Source of the DNA: Bradyrhizobium lablabi
GTDB lineage: Bacteria; Pseudomonadota; Alphaproteobacteria; Rhizobiales; Xanthobacteraceae
Direction of reading: 5' to 3'
Assembly: GCF_900141755.1 (NCBI RefSeq)
Contig: NZ_LT670844.1
Location: 5,366,501-5,430,500 of the forward strand
DNA: 64,000 bases
Positions 1 to 8,501 of this stretch are shown piece by piece. The position numbers and the translations under genes were made by a program. A model generated the notes under the pieces. The model was not told the origin of the DNA and made no database searches. It saw nothing but the letters and a program-made list of their open reading frames with translations. Numbering within the stretch: the first letter of the stretch is position 1; the number at the start of each line of letters is the position of its first letter.

Positions 1-636
1 CATCTGCGGGATCGCGAGGGAAAAATCCGCAAACGCCAGATTGATCGCGCCGCCCATCACGTCGGTGACGGCCTGCGGCACGCCGCGATAGGACGCCGCG
101 ATCACCGACAGGCCGCCGCGGCTCTGCAACTGCCCGATCGATATTTGCGATGCGCCGGAGCCGTAGCCTGCCGTCATGTTCGGATGCGCGCGCGCATAAT
201 CCATGAACTCCGCGAGGTTTTTCGCCGGGAAATCCGGCTTGACCACCAAGACCATCGCCGTCGTCGTGGTGCGGATGATGGGGGCGAAATCCTTTGCCGG
301 GTCGTAAGCGAGATTCTTCAGCATCGCGACGTTGGCGGCCTGGGTGGTGTTGGTTCCCATCAACAGCGTGTAGCCGTCGGGTGCGGCGCGCGCGACCTCT
401 TGCGCGCCGATGGAGCCAAGCGCGCCGGCGCGGTTCTCGATCACGACCGTCTGCCCGAACGCTTCCTGCAGATGCTGGCCGAGCAGGCGCGCGACCTGGT
501 CCGGGCCGGCGCCGGCGGGAAACGGCACGATGATTTTGATCTGACGTTGCGGGTAGTCGTCGGCGGCCGCGGCGGCTTGCGGCGCCGCAAGTCCCAAAAA
601 GACAAAACCGGCGAGAACGATCGAGCGCAGCTTCAT
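1..636 (-). CDS. Bug/TctC-family tripartite tricarboxylate transporter substrate-binding protein (3' part outside window)
   Basis: Reading from 636 leftwards gives 212 codons without a stop, so the C-terminus lies beyond the left edge. The N-terminus is a signal peptide (MKLRSIVLAGFVFLGLAAP) ending in an Ala-rich cleavage region. It is followed by the Bug-family opening IKIIVPFPAGAGPDQVAR and by PDGYTLLMGTN. These periplasmic proteins bind carboxylates or aromatic acids, often for a TctAB permease encoded elsewhere. A GGAGGAAC ribosome site (641-648, complement) supports this start. The gene is divergent from the catabolic genes that begin at 913, so its ligand may be their substrate; that is inference. 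Confidence 0.9.
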   Translation of the reverse strand, partial: MKLRSIVLAGFVFLGLAAPQAAAAADDYPQRQIKIIVPFPAGAGPDQVARLLGQHLQEAFGQTVVIENRAGALGSIGAQEVARAAPDGYTLLMGTNTTQAANVAMLKNLAYDPAKDFAPIIRTTTTAMVLVVKPDFPAKNLAEFMDYARAHPNMTAGYGSGASQISIGQLQSRGGLSVIAASYRGVPQAVTDVMGGAINLAFADFSLAIPQM

Positions 637-687
637 CTTTGTTCCTCCGAAGTCGCTCAAGAAATCTCTGACGGATTTCCTTCCGCC

Positions 688-774
688 GTCATTGCGAGCG
701 AAGCGAAGCAATCCAGCTTTGGCGCCGCGAAACAGAAGCTGGATTGCTTCGTCGCTTGCGCTCCTCGCAATGAC
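688..774. repeat. Palindromic repeat, family A copy 1
   Basis: The element opens with GTCATTGCGAGCG, closes with CGCAATGAC, and the two halves are inverted copies (AAGCAATCCAGC against GCTGGATTGCTTC). Related copies are at 4236-4317 and 16242-16320. It fills the gap between the divergent Bug gene and the CMD gene. Confidence 0.85.
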
Positions 775-912
775 GACATACCGCATTTATACGGACAAAT
801 AGGCTCGATGCAAGATATTGTGCCTGTCCAGAAGCGAACTGTGCGGTTGAGGCGCCTTGAACTTGACCGTATAAATCAAAGCCAATAGCAAAGCCTGTGC
901 GGGAGCGAAAAC

Positions 913-1305
913 ATGGACACCAGTGAATTATACGCGCGGGGCCTCTCCCGCCGCAAAAAGCTGTTCGGCGAGGCCGAGGTGGAGAAGCGCATGGGCGCTG
1001 CCGGCGAATTCGGCGCGCCGCTGCAGAACATCATCAACGCCTACGTCTATGGCGACATCTGGGAGCGGACGGGCCTATCGGACGCCGTCCGCAGCCTGGT
1101 CATGCTCGGGATCACGGCTGCCGGCAACAAGCCCGCCGAATTCCGCGTCCACGCCAAGGGCGCGCTGGCGAACGGGTGCAGCAAGGAGCAGGTGCAGGAT
1201 GTGCTGCTATTGGTCGCGATGTATTGCGGCATTCCGGCCGCGATCGAGACCAATCGCATCGCCTCCGAGATTTTTGGCGAGATGCCCGAATCCGCGAAGC
1301 CCTAG
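913..1305 (+). CDS. Carboxymuconolactone decarboxylase (CMD)-family protein
   Basis: A 130-residue protein, the usual length for the 4-carboxymuconolactone decarboxylase family. The typical core is present: NIINAYVYGDIWERTGLS, then RSLVMLGITAAGNKPAEFRVH and a helix with VLLLVAMYCGIPAAIE. There is no CxxC pair, so it belongs with the decarboxylase-like rather than the AhpD peroxidase-like branch. Family members act in protocatechuate breakdown or on related lactones, but many are uncharacterised. It is the first gene of a run of same-strand catabolic genes ending at 5404. The GGGAGCG before the start is a moderate ribosome site. Confidence 0.88.
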   Translation: MDTSELYARGLSRRKKLFGEAEVEKRMGAAGEFGAPLQNIINAYVYGDIWERTGLSDAVRSLVMLGITAAGNKPAEFRVHAKGALANGCSKEQVQDVLLLVAMYCGIPAAIETNRIASEIFGEMPESAKP

Positions 1306-1317
1306 CGGAACGGCATC

Positions 1318-1551
1318 ATGAAATCGGTGCCGACGATCGACGCCCATCATCATATCTGGCGTCTCGACGACCTGCCGTGGCTGTCCGGGCCCCAGGTGCC
1401 GCGCATCTTCGGGCCTTACGCGCCGATCTGTCGCGATTATTCAATCGATGAATACCGCGGCGACATCGCCGGCTTGCCCGTTCCATCGCGTAACCCTTGT
1501 AGAACCCTTGCACCCGGGCGCTATCGGCGGCACATTGGGCGCGCGGCGTGA
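1318..1551 (+). pseudogene. 5' remnant of an amidohydrolase (Amidohydro_2) gene
   Basis: The first roughly 50 codons read like an amidohydrolase of the dicarboxylic-lactone hydrolase type, with the metal-binding opening TIDAHHHIWRLDDLPWLSG and the stretch RDYSIDEYRGDIAG. After about position 1475 the similarity stops and the frame ends 25 codons later, whereas intact members run to about 280 residues. The remnant starts 12 bases after the CMD stop, as an operon gene would. I read it as a gene that lost all but its 5' end through deletion or rearrangement. The sequence replacing its body is not recognised. Confidence 0.65.
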
Positions 1552-1589
1552 CAGCCGCCAAGAACGATATTAGGGAACGATATTAGGGA

Positions 1590-2660
1590 ATGCGCATGGC
1601 GGCCACGCGGATCGACTGCGATATTCATCCCGCCGTGGGCGGCACGCGCACCACGCTATTGCCCTATCTCAACGACCACTGGAAAGAGCAGGTGGTGAGC
1701 CGGGCGATCGACGGCCTCGACCTCACGAGCTATCCACCGAATATGCCGCTGTCCGGACGGGCCGACTGGCGGCCGACCAACGGCGGCAAACCCGGCAGCG
1801 ATTTTGAAATGGTGCAGCGCGGCGCGTTCGATCAGCTCGGTTCGAGCCACGCGATCTGCAACGTGCTTTACGGCGCGCAGGCCGTGTTCGATCCTTATAT
1901 GGCTTCGGCCTTCTGCAAGGCGATCAACGACTGGATCGCGGCCGAATGGCTTTCGCGGGATTCGCGCCTGCGCGCCTCGATCGTGGTGCCGATGCAGGCG
2001 CCTGATCTCGCCATTGAAGAAATCGAACGCCGCGCCGGCGATAACAGGTTCGTTTCCGTTCTGGTGCTGGCGCAGGGCGAGACCCTGTTGGGGCGGCGGC
2101 ATTATTGGCCGGTCTATCAAGCCGCCGAAAAGCACAAGCTGCCGATCGCGATCCACGCCGGCAGCCAGTATCGCGGCGCGCCAAGCTCGATCGGCTGGCC
2201 GTCCTATCGCTACGAATATTATCTCGCCGAGGCGCAGGCGTTCCAGGCCCAGGTGCTGAGCCTCATCTATGAAGGCGTATTCGTAAAGTTCCCCGCCCTC
2301 AAAGTGGTGCTGATGGAATCCGGCGTCAGCTGGCTGCCGGCCTTCATGTGGCGCGCCAACAAGACCTGGCGCGGGGTGCGGGTCGAGGTGCCCTGGATTG
2401 ATCGCGAGCCGGCCTCGATCATGCGCGACCACATCCGCCTGACCACGCAGCCGTTCGACAGTCCGGGCGATGCCAAGGGCGTTGCCGATATCATCGACAT
2501 GATCGACTGCGACAAGATGTTCCTGTTCGCGTCCGATTATCCGCATTGGCAGTTCGACGGCGACGACGCGATCCCCCCGCATCTGCCGAAAAGCATCGTC
2601 TCGCGCATGTGTGAAGAGAACCCGCTCGAAACCTTTCCGCGGCTGAAGCTTGCCGCTTGA
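1590..2660 (+). CDS. Amidohydrolase family 2 protein (ACMSD/LigW-like)
   Basis: A 356-residue TIM-barrel metal-dependent hydrolase or decarboxylase. Visible motifs are the N-terminal DCDIHP metal pair (residues about 9-14), the central LPIAIHAGSQYRG histidine, and the C-terminal FASDYPHWQFDGDD aspartate. The family includes aminocarboxymuconate-semialdehyde decarboxylase, resorcylate decarboxylases and related C-C bond hydrolases; the substrate cannot be fixed from sequence. The ATG follows TAGGGA, present twice because a 13-base block is repeated at 1563-1588. It is paralogous to the next gene, which begins 18 bases after its stop. Confidence 0.9.
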   Translation: MRMAATRIDCDIHPAVGGTRTTLLPYLNDHWKEQVVSRAIDGLDLTSYPPNMPLSGRADWRPTNGGKPGSDFEMVQRGAFDQLGSSHAICNVLYGAQAVFDPYMASAFCKAINDWIAAEWLSRDSRLRASIVVPMQAPDLAIEEIERRAGDNRFVSVLVLAQGETLLGRRHYWPVYQAAEKHKLPIAIHAGSQYRGAPSSIGWPSYRYEYYLAEAQAFQAQVLSLIYEGVFVKFPALKVVLMESGVSWLPAFMWRANKTWRGVRVEVPWIDREPASIMRDHIRLTTQPFDSPGDAKGVADIIDMIDCDKMFLFASDYPHWQFDGDDAIPPHLPKSIVSRMCEENPLETFPRLKLAA

Positions 2661-2678
2661 ACATTCAAGGAGGATCGC

Positions 2679-3791
2679 ATGAGTGACGTCATCGACCGCC
2701 CGCTGCTCGAACAGGAAACGCCAGCAAAAAGCCGCTTGCGCATCATCGACTGCGATATTCATCCGAGCCTGCATTCGCGCGCCGACCTCAATGCATTTTT
2801 GCCGAAACGCTGGCAGGAGCATTTGAAGACCTACGGCGATCATTTGCGCACGCCCTATATCGGCACCACGCCCTATCCGCGGTCCTCGCCTTTGATCGCG
2901 CGCCGCGATGCCTGGCCGCCGACCGGCGGCCCGCCTGGCTCCGATCTGGCCTTCATGCGGAAGCAGCACCTCGATCCGCTCGACGTCGAGTTCGGCATCC
3001 TGCAGGTGCTCGATCTCTTCATCTTCTCGCAGCAAAATCTCGATTTCGGCGCCGCGATCCAGCGCGCCATCAATGACTGGCAGCTCGCCTTCTGGTCCGA
3101 CCGCGACCCGCGGCTGAAGGCCTCGATCCTGGCGGGGCAGGACGACACGGAAGCCGCGATCGCCGAGATCGATCGCTGCGCCAAGATCGGCCGCTACGTC
3201 CAGATCAATGTTTCGCCGCGCGCCAACGAGCCGCTCGGCCGGCATCGCTATTGGCCGATCTACGCCCGCGCCCAGGAGCTTGGCCTGCCGCTCGGCATTC
3301 ATGTCGGCGGTTATGGCGGCCACGCGCCGACCGGCGGCGGCTGGCCGTCTTATTATGCCGAGGAGCACCAATCCAACGCGCATTCGGTGGCGGCGACGCT
3401 GACGAGCCTGGTGATCGAAGGCGTGCTCGAGCGCTTCCCGCGGCTGAAGATCGTATTCATCGAAGGCGGGTTCGGCTGGATCTCATCCACGATGTGGCGG
3501 ATGGACCAGCATTTTGAGCGTTTCCGCAGCGAGGTCCCGCATCTCAAGCGGCGTCCGTCGGAATATGTGAAAGAGCATTTCTGGTTCACGACGCAGCCGA
3601 TCGACGAGCCCGACGAAGCAAAACACCTGCGGTCCCTGATCGAATGGGTCGGCGTCGACCGCCTGCTGTTCTCGTCGGATTATCCGCATTGGGACTTTGA
3701 CGATCCGCGCTTTGCCTTCAAGACGCCGCTAAGCGAAACCGAGCGGGCAAAAATCTTCAGCAGCAACGCCCGCGCGCTCTACAAGCTCTGA
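2679..3791 (+). CDS. Amidohydrolase family 2 protein (second paralogue)
   Basis: A 370-residue paralogue of the preceding gene with the same landmarks: IIDCDIHPSLHSRADLN at the N-terminus, LPLGIHVGGYGGHAPTGGGW in the middle, and LLFSSDYPHWDFDDPRFAF near the end. A strong AAGGAGGAT ribosome site precedes the ATG by six bases. The two copies have diverged well beyond a recent duplication, so they probably act on different intermediates or as a hetero-oligomer; the latter is speculation. It lies in the same run as the Rieske and luciferase-like genes. Confidence 0.9.
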   Translation: MSDVIDRPLLEQETPAKSRLRIIDCDIHPSLHSRADLNAFLPKRWQEHLKTYGDHLRTPYIGTTPYPRSSPLIARRDAWPPTGGPPGSDLAFMRKQHLDPLDVEFGILQVLDLFIFSQQNLDFGAAIQRAINDWQLAFWSDRDPRLKASILAGQDDTEAAIAEIDRCAKIGRYVQINVSPRANEPLGRHRYWPIYARAQELGLPLGIHVGGYGGHAPTGGGWPSYYAEEHQSNAHSVAATLTSLVIEGVLERFPRLKIVFIEGGFGWISSTMWRMDQHFERFRSEVPHLKRRPSEYVKEHFWFTTQPIDEPDEAKHLRSLIEWVGVDRLLFSSDYPHWDFDDPRFAFKTPLSETERAKIFSSNARALYKL

Positions 3792-3811
3792 TCGCAAGGC
3801 TTTAGCCAAAA

Positions 3812-4231
3812 ATGGCCCGTCACATCGTCGCCCGCACCACGGAGATTCCGCCCGGCGGCAACAAGGTGGTCGACATCGACGGCCGCGACATCGTCGTGTT
3901 CCATGTCAATGGCGAGTTCTTCGCGCTGCTCAACCGTTGCCCGCATGAAGGCGCGCCGCTCGACAAGGCCGCCTGCGTGGCGCGGCTGACCTCGCCGGAG
4001 CCCGGTGTCTATCAGCGCTCGCGGGTCGGCGAGCTCCTGCGTTGCGCCTGGCACGGCTGGGAATTCGACATGCGCACCGGTCAATCCTGGTTCGATCCGA
4101 ACAAGGTCAGGATTCGCACCTATCCGGTCGTGATCGAGGACGGCGAGACGCTGGCCAAGGGGCCTTATGTGGCCGAGACGTTTCCGGTGCATGTCGAGGA
4201 CAGCTACGTCATTGTCGAGATCAACAATTAA
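3812..4231 (+). CDS. Rieske [2Fe-2S] protein
   Basis: A 139-residue soluble protein with both Rieske ligand pairs, CPH (Cys43, His45) and CAWHG (Cys78, His81). The spacer between the pairs is about 32 residues, longer than the 15-17 usual in ring-hydroxylating ferredoxins. No catalytic mononuclear iron domain is present, so it is an electron-transfer or regulatory partner, not an oxygenase alpha subunit. It begins 20 bases after the amidohydrolase stop. The nearest possible redox partner is the flavin monooxygenase at 4376; that pairing is inferred from context only. Confidence 0.9.
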   Translation: MARHIVARTTEIPPGGNKVVDIDGRDIVVFHVNGEFFALLNRCPHEGAPLDKAACVARLTSPEPGVYQRSRVGELLRCAWHGWEFDMRTGQSWFDPNKVRIRTYPVVIEDGETLAKGPYVAETFPVHVEDSYVIVEINN

Positions 4232-4235
4232 GGCC

Positions 4236-4317
4236 GTCATTGCGAGCGTAGCGAAGCAATCCACCCTTGCTTTGCGGCCCGATGGATTGCTTCGTCGCTT
4301 CGCTCCTCGCAATGACG
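4236..4317. repeat. Palindromic repeat, family A copy 2
   Basis: It shares the ends GTCATTGCGAGCG and CTCGCAATGACG with the copies at 688-774 and 16242-16320. It begins five bases after the Rieske stop codon and can fold into a long hairpin in the transcript between the Rieske and monooxygenase genes. Confidence 0.85.
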
Positions 4318-4375
4318 AAAAATCGCCGCAAGTCGTCACGGCTGATCAAAAATAATTTCAACGGGTGGTGGTGCG

Positions 4376-5404
4376 ATGCAGTTCGGCATTTTCGATCAAA
4401 ACGACCGCGGGCCCTATGAGCTCGGCGAGCAATACGAAAACCGCCTGAAACTGATCGAGTTCTACGATGCCGCGGGCTTTCGCACCTATCACATGAGCGA
4501 GCACCATTCGACGCCGCTCAGCCTCACGCCGTCACCGAGTGTGTTCCTTGCGGCGGTCGCGCAGCGCACCAGACATCTCCGCCTCGGCCCGCTGGTATAT
4601 GTCTTACCGGCCCATCACCCGCTGCGGCTCGCGGAAGAAATCTGCATGCTCGACCATTTGAGTGGTGGCCGGCTCGAGGTGGGCATCGGCCGCGGCGCAT
4701 CGGCGCATGAACTGCAATATTTCGGCATCGATCCGGATTCTGCGCCGGCGATGTATGTCGAGGCCTACAACGTCATCAAGCAGGCGCTGACCGGGAGCGA
4801 GGTCAACTTCAGGGGCAAATTCTACAATTTTGCAGACGTGCCGATCGAAATAAAGCCTGCGCAGCTGCCGCATCCGCCATTCTGGTATGCGGTTCCGGTC
4901 CCTGAGGGCGCCGCGTGGCCGGCGCAAAACAACATCAATGTCGTTTGCGGCGGGCCGGTCGCAAAAGTGCGCGAGATCACCGATCGCTATCGCGCCGAAT
5001 GGGCGGTGGCGGGGAATTCGCCTGACGAACTTCCGTTATTGGGTATCAACCGTTTTGTCATTGCGGCCGATACCGATCGCGAGGCGATGGAACTCGGACG
5101 CCGCGCCTGGCCTCTATTTTATGCGAATTTCATGAAGCTCTGGAAAAAGCACGGTACCCAGCCGCGCTATGCGCGGATCCCGGAAGATTTCGACAGTGTG
5201 GTCAAGAACGGCGGCGCGCTCGCGGGCTCGCCCGGCACGATCCGCGAGCAGGTGAGCGTGATGGCGAGCGAGGCCGGCGTGAACTATTTCATCGCGCAGT
5301 TTTCCTTCGGCGACCTGTCGCAGCAGGAGGTGCTGCATTCCGCAGGCATCTTCGCCCGCGAACTGCTTCCCTCGTCTCGGGAGCGTGTTGCCCGCGCCGT
5401 GTGA
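4376..5404 (+). CDS. LLM-class (luciferase-like) flavin-dependent oxidoreductase
   Basis: A 342-residue single-component bacterial-luciferase fold. Features include the N-terminal strand MQFGIFDQNDRGPYELGEQY, the block YHMSEHHSTPLSLTPSPSVF that shapes the flavin pocket, and the signature LDHLSGGRLEVGIGRG. Such enzymes use reduced FMN or F420 and O2 to hydroxylate or cleave substrates. The flavin donor is not encoded next to it. It closes the catabolic run starting at 913, separated from the Rieske gene by repeat A2. The substrate is unknown. Confidence 0.9.
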   Translation: MQFGIFDQNDRGPYELGEQYENRLKLIEFYDAAGFRTYHMSEHHSTPLSLTPSPSVFLAAVAQRTRHLRLGPLVYVLPAHHPLRLAEEICMLDHLSGGRLEVGIGRGASAHELQYFGIDPDSAPAMYVEAYNVIKQALTGSEVNFRGKFYNFADVPIEIKPAQLPHPPFWYAVPVPEGAAWPAQNNINVVCGGPVAKVREITDRYRAEWAVAGNSPDELPLLGINRFVIAADTDREAMELGRRAWPLFYANFMKLWKKHGTQPRYARIPEDFDSVVKNGGALAGSPGTIREQVSVMASEAGVNYFIAQFSFGDLSQQEVLHSAGIFARELLPSSRERVARAV

Positions 5405-5435
5405 ATGACGGCGAGCCCGGAACCGGCCACTTCTG

Positions 5436-5620
5436 CCTCGCCCCGCTTGCGGGGAGAGGGCATAGGCGGCCTACGGCCGCCGTTCTTGATAGAAGAACGC
5501 CGATGCGAAGCATCGGCTATGGTGAGGGGCTCTCTCCACGAATACCGAATGCGCGGTGAGTCCCCGTCACCCGGATTGCTTCACAATCCGACCTCTCCCC
5601 GCAAGCGGGGCGAGGTGAAA
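5436..5620. repeat. Palindromic repeat, family C copy 1
   Basis: It opens with CTCGCCCCGCTTGCGGGGAG and closes with its inverted copy CTCCCCGCAAGCGGGGCGAG. The interior is rich in short palindromes such as GCGGCCTACGGCCGC. It sits between the convergent monooxygenase and TAXI genes, where a hairpin could terminate both transcripts. A related element is at 12663-12842. Confidence 0.8.
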
Positions 5621-5630
5621 CGACGCAAGC

Positions 5631-7031
5631 CTATCGCGCGCGCACGCGGGCCAGTTCCGGTGTGCCATTCATAGCCAAACGTCTGTCGGCAACGGCATGA
5701 TGGAACTGCTCGAGCACGAGGCTAGAGGCGGAGAGGTCTTCCTCTTCGATCGCGCCGTCATCATAGGCATCGAGCGTTTCACGGAGTATGGCGTCCACCT
5801 CGTCTTCCAGCGCCAACAATTGTTCCGGAGTTTCCGCGACGCGCGCCCGCGAAATCAGGTCCAAGATCCTGTCCCGATGCGATGTGTTGAGCTCCCTTTC
5901 GTCGCGCTTCCAAAAGTGGCGGAACCAGGCGCCGGCCGAACCGAGCCCCGAGAGAACCAGGATCGCGAACCAGAAGTAATCGCTGTATTTCTCGAGGAAC
6001 GTCCGTTCATTGCCGTCGATATAGGCCGCCGCGCCGCGATGGACCGGCAACTCGGCATCTTTATCGGTGTCCGGCTTCTTGATGTGGGCGGCACCGGGCA
6101 CCTGTTTTGCCAATGCCTGACGAATGGAAAATAGTTGCCGGGCCAACGTAGCGACCGTCGTTTCAGACAAAGCCTTTCGCGCGACGATCAAATGGTTGAC
6201 GCTGATCGTATCGATCTTGTCATCCGGCCACGCTGGTTTTGCATTGAAGATGCTGCCCGGAATTTCCTCGGATTCATAAAGCGGGTGTTTGAGGGCGATC
6301 GCTTCCGATACATCGATCGGCAGAAATTTTGGTTCGCCTCTGGCGCGCGCGGTAGCAGTGAGGGCGTCAGTGGTGATCTTGCTGTCCAGCGGGCCCACGG
6401 CCATGAACGCATCGAGGCTCGAATCGTGCGCCATCTCTTCGATCTCTTTGATGGCAAACTGTTTGACCGTGACCTTGTCGGCATCGACGCCGGATTCAGT
6501 CAGGATCAGGCGCAGCAATGCGACATTCGCGGGTGTCTTGCCGATCACGCCGACCCGATGGTCGGCGAGATCGTCGAGGGTCTTGATTTTCGCCGCCGGT
6601 TGCCGCTTCGAGCCCTTGGCCGGCAGGCCGGAAGGCGACCACAGCACGACAAAATTCTTGCGCACGATGGCAACGGTTTCGGCCTCGCTGGGCATGTCGA
6701 GATCGCCGCGAGCAACCCCAAGATCGGCTTTGCCGGCGCCAAGCAGGCCGAGGCTTTCCACCGCGCCTTCGGTCGTTATCGGAGACAGCCTGACGGAGTA
6801 GCGGTCGAGGTCAAAACTTTGCGCCAGCGCCTGGACCAGCTTCTGATCATCGCTTCCCGGCGGGCCGACGGCGATCCGCAGCGTTGTTGGTTTTAGTGCG
6901 TAATACAGCGTGCCGGCGGCCGCACAAAAAAGCAGCATTCCAGCGGCCAGCACCAGCAGCGAATAGTTCCGCCTTTTCCGGCGCCGGCCGGACAGGTCCC
7001 TGGTTTCGCTTACATCGTCGGTTGAGGACAT
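5631..7031 (-). CDS. TAXI-family TRAP-type solute-binding protein
   Basis: A 466-residue protein from the ATG at 7031; an upstream start at 7088 would only add unmatched residues. An N-terminal membrane anchor (YSLLVLAAGMLLFCAAAGTL) is followed by TLRIAVGPPGSDDQKLVQAL, the usual entry into the TAXI binding domain, and by VARGDLDMPSEAETVAIVRK. A second membrane segment (WFAILVLSGLGSAGAWF) precedes a charged cytoplasmic-type tail. The tail and double anchor are not typical of a free periplasmic binding protein, so it may be a membrane-tethered sensor or receptor. No TRAP permease gene is nearby. Confidence 0.82.
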   Translation of the reverse strand: MSSTDDVSETRDLSGRRRKRRNYSLLVLAAGMLLFCAAAGTLYYALKPTTLRIAVGPPGSDDQKLVQALAQSFDLDRYSVRLSPITTEGAVESLGLLGAGKADLGVARGDLDMPSEAETVAIVRKNFVVLWSPSGLPAKGSKRQPAAKIKTLDDLADHRVGVIGKTPANVALLRLILTESGVDADKVTVKQFAIKEIEEMAHDSSLDAFMAVGPLDSKITTDALTATARARGEPKFLPIDVSEAIALKHPLYESEEIPGSIFNAKPAWPDDKIDTISVNHLIVARKALSETTVATLARQLFSIRQALAKQVPGAAHIKKPDTDKDAELPVHRGAAAYIDGNERTFLEKYSDYFWFAILVLSGLGSAGAWFRHFWKRDERELNTSHRDRILDLISRARVAETPEQLLALEDEVDAILRETLDAYDDGAIEEEDLSASSLVLEQFHHAVADRRLAMNGTPELARVRAR

Positions 7032-7291
7032 TGCGGCTGCCGGGTTGAGACAAGGAACAAAGAGGTATTCCGATCCCAGGAATACCACGTTTCTCGGCTC
7101 GGGTCAGAGGCCGGTATCTCACCCCAGAAATATGGCGGAAGGCCATCGTCGTGAAGCAGGGCAATAAGCCGCATCGAAAAGAATTGACCTCAGCGCGAGA
7201 GAGAGGGCGCGCTGAGGTCATCTGACGGCCGCCGATCAGGCGGTCGGTCGGCCGTTCCAGATCGCGATCAAGATCGATCTACGACAGTCCA

Positions 7292-7876
7292 TCAACTGCA
7301 GACCTGACGGGGTTGCACGCGCCAGCCGTGGGTGGTGTGCACCCGTCGCTGAACCACATAGCAGCTGCCGTTGTCATAGTATGAATCGTTGTAGCCATAC
7401 GGATAATCGTAGGCGTAGTCGTTGTAGTAGTCGTACGGGTAGTAGCCGCCGTAGCCGAATCCGAAACGGTGCCCGAAGTCGCGGTCATGGTCGAAGCCGC
7501 GACCATGTTCGAATCCACGCCCACCATGAAATTCACCGCCGCGGAAACCACCATCATGGAATGCCATGCCACCGCGGTGGCCGCCTGCGAAGCCACCATG
7601 GAAGCCGCCGCCGCCAAAGCCGCCGCCATGGAAGCCGCCACCACCCATCCCCATGCCGCCGTGGAAACCGCCGCCACCGCCGCCAAAGCCGCCGCCATGG
7701 CCACCACCAAAGCCGCCGCCACCGCCGCCTCCGTGGCCGCCGCCACCACCACCACCACCACCACCACCACCACCACCGCCGCCGCCACCGCCACCGCCAC
7801 GCGCCAGCGCCATCGTTGGCGCAGCCAGGCCAACCGACGCAACTGCCAACAACGCGATCACCGTCTTACGCAACAT
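7292..7876 (-). CDS. Exported glycine-rich protein of unknown function
   Basis: A 194-residue protein from the ATG at 7876, which has GGAG at ideal distance; an ATG six bases upstream lies too close to that site. A signal peptide (LRKTVIALLAVASVGLAAP) is followed by an unbroken glycine run of about 21 residues, then GGG/GGF/GGH repeats, a Tyr/Asp-rich stretch (YGGYYPYDYYNDYAYDYP) and a compact tail with two cysteines ending in VQPRQVCS. The low-complexity middle (about 7550-7805) suggests a surface or envelope protein. Long open frames on the opposite strand here are artefacts of the GGN repeats. Function unknown. Confidence 0.75.
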   Translation of the reverse strand: MLRKTVIALLAVASVGLAAPTMALARGGGGGGGGGGGGGGGGGGGGGHGGGGGGGFGGGHGGGFGGGGGGFHGGMGMGGGGFHGGGFGGGGFHGGFAGGHRGGMAFHDGGFRGGEFHGGRGFEHGRGFDHDRDFGHRFGFGYGGYYPYDYYNDYAYDYPYGYNDSYYDNGSCYVVQRRVHTTHGWRVQPRQVCS

Positions 7877-8226
7877 GATCATTCTCCGTCAGAGATTTCG
7901 CTCCCAACCGCGACACTGGTCGCAGGTGGCGATCGCTTCGGAGAAACGCTACTGGCGTCGACTTCACTGTTGCTCAATTCTCCGCGAGAGACGGCAGATT
8001 AAACTTAAATTCAGAGAACGCGTTGTGAGCGCCGCATCGCATTGTTGCGGATGTAACTTGATCCGGAACATCGCAACAAAAAAGCTGTCGTTCGAACACG
8101 GAATCGAAGCTGGATTGAGCGGAGATACGATCCGGCTTCAGACCTATTTTTTTTGTAACAGACCGGTCGCAAGGCGCGACGTTGGTGCTATAAGGCTGCG
8201 GCAGCTTTCACGGCGGGTGCGGGCGG
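7877..8226. other. Intergenic region with one imperfect inverted repeat
   Basis: No coding frame is supported. It contains the upstream regions of the divergent glycine-rich gene and zinc-ribbon gene. An imperfect inverted repeat, GTTGCGGATGT at 8044-8054 against ACATCGCAAC at 8068-8077, is the only structure seen. Confidence 0.5.
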
Positions 8227-8433
8227 ATGTCAAAACAGTCGATGCGGGAAGAGGCCGAGCGTCTGATCCGCGAAGCCATGGCGAGCAAGCCCCTCGTGGT
8301 GAAGCAGGGCCATACCAGGATCGAGGCGGTGTGCGGCAAATGCGGCGCGCCGAACCGCATCTCCGCCGAAAAAGGCGCGACGCGGGTGAAATTCGCCTGC
8401 AAGCAATGCGGCCACAAGCAAGAGACGCTGTGA
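8227..8433 (+). CDS. Small zinc-ribbon protein
   Basis: A 68-residue protein with an acidic amphipathic N-terminal helix (MSKQSMREEAERLIREAM) and a C-terminal zinc ribbon made of two CxxC knuckles, CGKCGAPN and CKQCGHK, about 22 residues apart. The four cysteines would bind one zinc. Possible roles are nucleic-acid or protein binding. It stands alone between a glycine-rich gene and a palindromic repeat, and no operon partner is visible. Length and spacing suggest a real conserved small gene; function unknown. Confidence 0.72.
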   Translation: MSKQSMREEAERLIREAMASKPLVVKQGHTRIEAVCGKCGAPNRISAEKGATRVKFACKQCGHKQETL

Positions 8434-8446
8434 GATTTCCTCCGCT

Positions 8447-8488
8447 GTCATTTCCGGGTTCGATGCTTTCGCATCGCCCCGGAATGAC
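8447..8488. repeat. Short palindromic repeat, family B
   Basis: The arms GTCATTTCCGGGTTCGATGC and GCATCGCCCCGGAATGAC are near-perfect inverted copies around a short loop. It begins about 14 bases after the zinc-ribbon stop and would form a strong hairpin there, so it may act as its terminator. Confidence 0.8.
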
Positions 8489-8501
8489 GGCGTCCGGCTT
8501 C

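Noticed and set aside
1656..3383. 575-codon minus frame across both amidohydrolases
   Set aside because: It is the antisense shadow of two strongly matching genes.
7279..8002. Long Ala/Thr/Pro/His/Arg-rich frames on both strands of the glycine-rich gene
   Set aside because: They are shadows of the GGN repeat in other frames; only the minus frame has a signal peptide and ribosome site.
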